Source of the DNA: Oscillospiraceae bacterium | Lineage (GTDB): Bacteria > Bacillota > Clostridia > Oscillospirales > Ruminococcaceae | Direction of reading: 5' to 3' | DNA length: 64,000 nucleotides | Assembly: GCA_014799395.1 (NCBI GenBank) | Contig: JAAVID010000013.1 | Span: 57,335-121,334, forward strand | Part shown: positions 60,172 through 64,000 of the stretch, piece by piece | How positions within the stretch are numbered: the first letter of the stretch is position 1 | Layout: each line of letters starts with the position of its first letter | Made by a program: the position numbers and the translations under genes | Notes under the pieces: generated by a model | Seen by the model: only the letters and a program-made list of their open reading frames with translations | The model's database searches: none | What the model was told of the DNA's origin: nothing

Positions 60172-60552
60172 ATGAAGATAAGTTTTAAAAGCCCGTTTCA
60201 CAGAAAAGCATTCGTGAAATTCATTTCGGAAAATATCGCAAACCCGTACTGCTGCCGCCGCGAATATGTTGCGGCGGTTTTTCTGTTATCTGCGGATAAG
60301 TTTCTGTGGAAAAGCGCCTGCCGCTCTTTAGCGGTGCATTCGATGAAATTCGACGGACTTGACCTGGCGGGAATTTCCACCGAGGGATATGCGTTATTTA
60401 TGGCGGCAAAGTCAATATACCGCGGCGGCGCGGGTGTTTCGTTGAACGAATTATGCGATGTGAATCTGATCGATGACCCAACCGCAATGACGATTTTCGC
60501 GGGAGTTATGTTGGTCAGAAATGGTGTTGGACTGCTGAATTGGAGGATATAA
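60172..60552 (+). CDS. Hypothetical conjugative-element protein (126 aa; DUF6075-like by eye)
   Basis: ORF with RBS GAAAGGGG. Confidence 0.6.
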   Translation: MKISFKSPFHRKAFVKFISENIANPYCCRREYVAAVFLLSADKFLWKSACRSLAVHSMKFDGLDLAGISTEGYALFMAAKSIYRGGAGVSLNELCDVNLIDDPTAMTIFAGVMLVRNGVGLLNWRI

Positions 60553-60553
60553 C

Positions 60554-60910
60554 ATGAAACTGAAACCGATAACCATCGCCTTTGCTGTGGGCGCGTCTTT
60601 GATGATGACAAGCTGCGTAAACAAAGCCGCAAACGAGCGCAACACCACCAATATTTTTAATATCGAGAGTCAGGGAGATATGGCGGTGACGCTGTACTAC
60701 GACGTTGAAGAACCAACGATCACGTTCATAACGCCGGGCGGCACAAAAATCTCTGCGGACAGCCTGCCGACCGACCGCGATAATGGCGCGGTTTGCTACC
60801 ATATAATCAACGCCGCTCCCGGTCAATGGCGAATGAGCTACGACAAGAAAAACAACGGTACGCTCGAGGTAAATTGGGCGCCGGAGCTTAAACAGGAGGA
60901 TTTGATATGA
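60554..60910 (+). CDS. Small putative lipoprotein of conjugative element (118 aa)
   Basis: Lipobox-like LMMTSCVNK; overlaps next ORF by 4 nt. Confidence 0.65.
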   Translation: MKLKPITIAFAVGASLMMTSCVNKAANERNTTNIFNIESQGDMAVTLYYDVEEPTITFITPGGTKISADSLPTDRDNGAVCYHIINAAPGQWRMSYDKKNNGTLEVNWAPELKQEDLI

Positions 60911-61284
60911 TAAGATTTTTTATTATGAACGGAAAAAATTCCGTAAAGTTCGATATGCCCACGGACGAGTTGGTCGACCATTTGGGCAGCATCGGGATCA
61001 ACAGTGATATCCCGATTACTTGCAGCGAGAAGATATATCTCGACTTCTACCCTACCGATGAAACGGACAAGATCGCGAAGATCGTGTGCGACCGCTTGCT
61101 CCCCGGGGATAAAATTTCCGACGTGAATGGGCTTTGCGTAAAGCTTGACGGAATGTGGAGGTTCAGCGCGGAGGAATTTGAAAGCGCACTCGCGGAAAAC
61201 GATGTTCGCGGCGCGCTGAACATTGACGCGGCTTACGAGAAAATGCTGCATGAACCGGAGCAGACGAACGGTATGAGTATGTGA
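60907..61284 (+). CDS. Hypothetical conjugative-element protein (125 aa)
   Basis: ATGA overlap with preceding gene; C-terminus NGMSM. Confidence 0.65.
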   Translation: MIRFFIMNGKNSVKFDMPTDELVDHLGSIGINSDIPITCSEKIYLDFYPTDETDKIAKIVCDRLLPGDKISDVNGLCVKLDGMWRFSAEEFESALAENDVRGALNIDAAYEKMLHEPEQTNGMSM

Positions 61285-61330
61285 CGGCATTAGCCTTAAC
61301 ATAAAATTTCACGCGGAGGGAGGTGATAAT

Positions 61331-61588
61331 ATGGCAATGAGCAGAGGACGAGTTGAATTCTACAAGGAGCATTATCCGGCAGGAACGCGCATTTGTCTTG
61401 ACAGAATGGGCGACGATCCGAACCCGCTTCCGTCGGGAGCAAAAGGCACGGTTTCGTTTGTGGACGATATCGGAACGGTTTTTGTGAATTTCGACTGCGG
61501 AAGAATGCTCGGGGTCTGCCCCGAGGTGGACAGCTTCCACAAGATCTCCGAGCAGACGGAGTCGCAGGAGCCGAAAATGTCGATGTAA
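61331..61588 (+). CDS. DUF4314-like conjugative-element protein (85 aa)
   Basis: GTRICLDRMGDDPNPLPSGAKGTVSFVDDIGTVFVNFDCGRMLGVCPEVDSF. Confidence 0.75.
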   Translation: MAMSRGRVEFYKEHYPAGTRICLDRMGDDPNPLPSGAKGTVSFVDDIGTVFVNFDCGRMLGVCPEVDSFHKISEQTESQEPKMSM

Positions 61589-61620
61589 ATCGAACAAAGA
61601 AAATAACAGATGGGAGTGAT

Positions 61621-62790
61621 ATTATAGCAATTAAATTCTTTGACTGCTTTGCGGGAATCGGCGGATTCCGCAGCGGTCTTGAAAATGCCGGAGGCTTTGA
61701 ATGTGTCGGCTTTTGCGAGATAGACAAATATGCCGCAGCCGCTTACAAAGCTATGTACGACACGAAAGGAGAGGATTTTTATGGCGACATCACGAAAATC
61801 AATACGGAAAACCTTAAAGATTTTGACCTGCTCGTTGGCGGATTTCCATGCCAGCCGTTCAGCAATGCAGGGCGCCGCTTATCGTTCGCTGATCCGCGGG
61901 GTACTCTCTTTTTTGAGCTCGCAAGAATCCTTGAAGCCAAGCGACCTCGGTATTTTATCTTTGAAAATGTTCCCGGTCTGCTCAGTGCGCAAGAAGGATA
62001 CTGCTTCGCAAAAATCATTGACACGCTTTGCGAATTGGGGTATAGCGTATGCTGGAGAGTGCTTGACAGCAAAAATTTCGGAGTCAGACAGTCCCGGCGA
62101 CGGGTGTTCATTGTCGGATATTTTGGAGAGCGAAGTCCCCTCGAAATATTGGCTTTCGGAACGCAGTACAAGAAAGATCTGCGGATGTTAATAAACGGCG
62201 GCTCCCAGGGCAGCCGAGTTTACCTTACAAGCGGCGACGCTGTCACACAATGCTCTCGCGGTCGCTTTGATGCGCGGCGTCCGTGCCGCGCTTTGGCGAC
62301 CGCCTCGCAACGTCGTGTTGCCGGATCGGGCGGCGGAGGCGGCAAAACGGGGCTGTATCTTATTGATCAGAATCCGAATCCGCAGATAACGGATAACGCC
62401 CGCTGCATAACGGCACGGCAGGATAGCGGAGTTAGCAATCACCGCGGCGAGCATTCCGCCGTGCTGGTAGAAGAACCGCAGCCGATCATCAATCCGTTCA
62501 AGGAAACGACGTGGCAGAACGGCAGACGGATCAAAGCCCCCGGCGAGCCGATGTTTACCATTACAGTGACGGATCGGCACGGTATTGTACATTGCGGACG
62601 TATAAGACGGCTTATGCCAATTGAATGTTGGCGTTTGCAGGGCTTTACCGATGAGCAGTTTCATAAGGTTGAGGCGCTCGGAATGTCCGACGCACAGCTC
62701 TATAAGCAAGCAGGAAACGCGGTTACGACTAAGGTTATTGAGGCTATCGGCAGACGGCTGAAAGCATTTGACGAAAAATACGGGGGGTGA
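61621..62790 (+). CDS. C5 cytosine DNA methyltransferase with apparent non-AUG start (ATT 61621 or ATA 61624)
   Basis: FFDCFAGIGGFRSGLENAGGF (motif I) upstream of the track ATG at 61753; GGFPCQPFS (motif IV); ENVPG; RRRVFIVG; motif IX/X GNAVTTKVIEAIG. Confidence 0.9.
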   Translation: MIAIKFFDCFAGIGGFRSGLENAGGFECVGFCEIDKYAAAAYKAMYDTKGEDFYGDITKINTENLKDFDLLVGGFPCQPFSNAGRRLSFADPRGTLFFELARILEAKRPRYFIFENVPGLLSAQEGYCFAKIIDTLCELGYSVCWRVLDSKNFGVRQSRRRVFIVGYFGERSPLEILAFGTQYKKDLRMLINGGSQGSRVYLTSGDAVTQCSRGRFDARRPCRALATASQRRVAGSGGGGGKTGLYLIDQNPNPQITDNARCITARQDSGVSNHRGEHSAVLVEEPQPIINPFKETTWQNGRRIKAPGEPMFTITVTDRHGIVHCGRIRRLMPIECWRLQGFTDEQFHKVEALGMSDAQLYKQAGNAVTTKVIEAIGRRLKAFDEKYGG

Positions 62791-62791
62791 G

Positions 62792-63463
62792 ATGTTTGAA
62801 AAATCTTCGATTTTTCAAACCCGTCGTTTGTGCCTCGGCAATCCGAAAGAGAAAAGCCTCTACACCGCCGAAAACTTGCAGAATATCTGTCTCGGCTTGC
62901 ACTCGATATGTAAGGGCGCGGAGAGCCAATTCTTCAACGGTCATACGAACATTACTGATAATAATTTCGTGACGTTTGGTGTAAAGGGGTTGCTTCAGGC
63001 AAGCAAGAATATCCGCAATGCTTTGCTGTTCAATGTTCTCGCCTATATGTCCGAGCAGCTTTTGAGCCGCGGAAATACAGTCGCGAGTATCGATGAATTT
63101 TATTTGTTTTTGACTAACTTGACCGCTGTGGAATATATCCGCAACTTCATGAAGCGCGTCCGCAAAAAGGAGTCTGTCGTTATATTGGCGAGTCAGAATA
63201 TCGAGGACTTCCTCGTGGAAAATGTCCGCGAACTGACCAAGCCGCTGTTCTCGATACCGACGCATATTTTCTTGTTCTATCCCGGAACCATTGAAAAAGG
63301 AACGTATATGGATACGCTTCAGGTGGAGGCTTCGGAATACGGGCTGATACAGTTTTCGCAGCGCGGGGTGTGCCTGTACAAATGCGGCAACGAACGCTAC
63401 TGCCTGTGCGTGAAAGCGCCTGATCACAAGGCGGCGCTGTTCGGTTTGGCGGGAGGTAGATGA
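62792..63463 (+). pseudogene. C-terminal fragment of a VirB4/TraE-type conjugal transfer ATPase (N-terminal Walker A domain missing)
   Basis: SIDEFYLFLTN (Walker B), EYIRNFMKRVRKKESVVILASQNIEDFL, TKPLFSIPTHIFLFYPG, RGVCLYKCGNERYCLCVKAPDHKAALFGLAGGR. Confidence 0.8.
62794..62820. repeat. Perfect 12-bp-arm hairpin GTTTGAAAAATC-TTC-GATTTTTCAAAC at methyltransferase/VirB4-fragment junction
   Basis: Direct reading. Confidence 0.85.
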
Positions 63464-63464
63464 T

Positions 63465-64000
63465 ATGGCGGTATCTCCGGTTGTAGTAAAAGCAATCATC
63501 ACGGCGGCGACCGATAAGCGAACCTGGAAAGCGCTCGCAATACTGCTTGCGGCGATTTTTATGCCGTTAATTCTGCTGATACTGATGATCGCCGGAATGG
63601 TTTCGGGAGTGGAATCGGCAAATAACGATCTCATGGATTACAGCTTTGCGGGAGTAGAAATTCCCGCGGAATTCACCGATGAGCAGCGCGAAGTGATAGA
63701 GAATATGCGGGAATGGCTCGGCGAGCTGAACAATATTATTTCCGAAAAAGAAAATGACGAGGAATGCAGCCTTGACGGTAATATGGTCAAGGCTGTATTT
63801 TATTGTCTGAACTTCGGCGGAGAACTCGGTGAAGATTTCGATTTCGGACAGTTCTGCGACTGCTTTGACGGGCTGTCGTTTGAGCAGCTTGATACGGCTT
63901 TGCAGAATGTTTCGGAGCGTTTTCCGCAATACGAGATCACGGGCAATATAGCATATTCTATCCCAAAAGTATATGAATATCTGAATGGGGAGGCAGTATG
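63465..64000 (+). CDS. Membrane-anchored conjugative-element protein, N-terminal part (probable peptidoglycan hydrolase by position after VirB4), runs off the window
   Basis: MAVSPVVVKAIITAATDKRTWKALAILLAAIFMPLILLILMIAGMVSG TM; open to end of window. Confidence 0.65.
   Translation, partial: MAVSPVVVKAIITAATDKRTWKALAILLAAIFMPLILLILMIAGMVSGVESANNDLMDYSFAGVEIPAEFTDEQREVIENMREWLGELNNIISEKENDEECSLDGNMVKAVFYCLNFGGELGEDFDFGQFCDCFDGLSFEQLDTALQNVSERFPQYEITGNIAYSIPKVYEYLNGEAV

Noticed and set aside
62744-63634. Minus-strand ORF 62744-63634 and plus ORF 62787-62972
   Set aside because: Alternative frames of the VirB4 fragment, whose plus-strand frame carries clear motifs.

Overview
64 kb window from a Firmicutes/Clostridia chromosome (Oscillospiraceae/Ruminococcaceae-like by gene content and codon style; taxon is an inference). 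About 1-54 kb is mostly ordinary core genome: SCIFF ranthipeptide plus its radical-SAM maturase, HtrA protease, SmpB, MetNIQ operon, an ECF-sigma/ABC operon, a minimal SufBC pair, GLUG protein plus MMPL transporter, MetA, FapA, 2-hydroxyacyl-CoA dehydratase activase, SPFH protein, UvrD/PcrA helicase, DHFR, PEP carboxykinase, CIRCE-groES-groEL, SpoIIP and a CPA2 antiporter. At 54.1-64 kb it becomes accessory: a tRNA-Pro(CGG) gene preceded by two truncated tRNA 5'-half scars, an AT-rich two-gene cassette of unknown function between diverged repeats carrying integrase remnants, then a decayed conjugative-element segment (DUF4314-like protein, C5 DNA methyltransferase, truncated VirB4, start of a membrane-anchored protein). 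Signals I rate highest: (1) the two-gene cassette 55412-57938 with a consensus promoter at a tRNA hotspot; (2) a 174-184 bp palindromic MITE in three copies, two of them inserted just downstream of a promoter -10 box as near-identical hairpin 5'UTRs of unrelated genes; (3) the tandem tRNA-Pro half-gene scars; (4) a GroES with a histone-H1/AT-hook-like C-terminal tail; (5) a structured leader upstream of folA. All family names come from reading motifs by eye; no database search was run.
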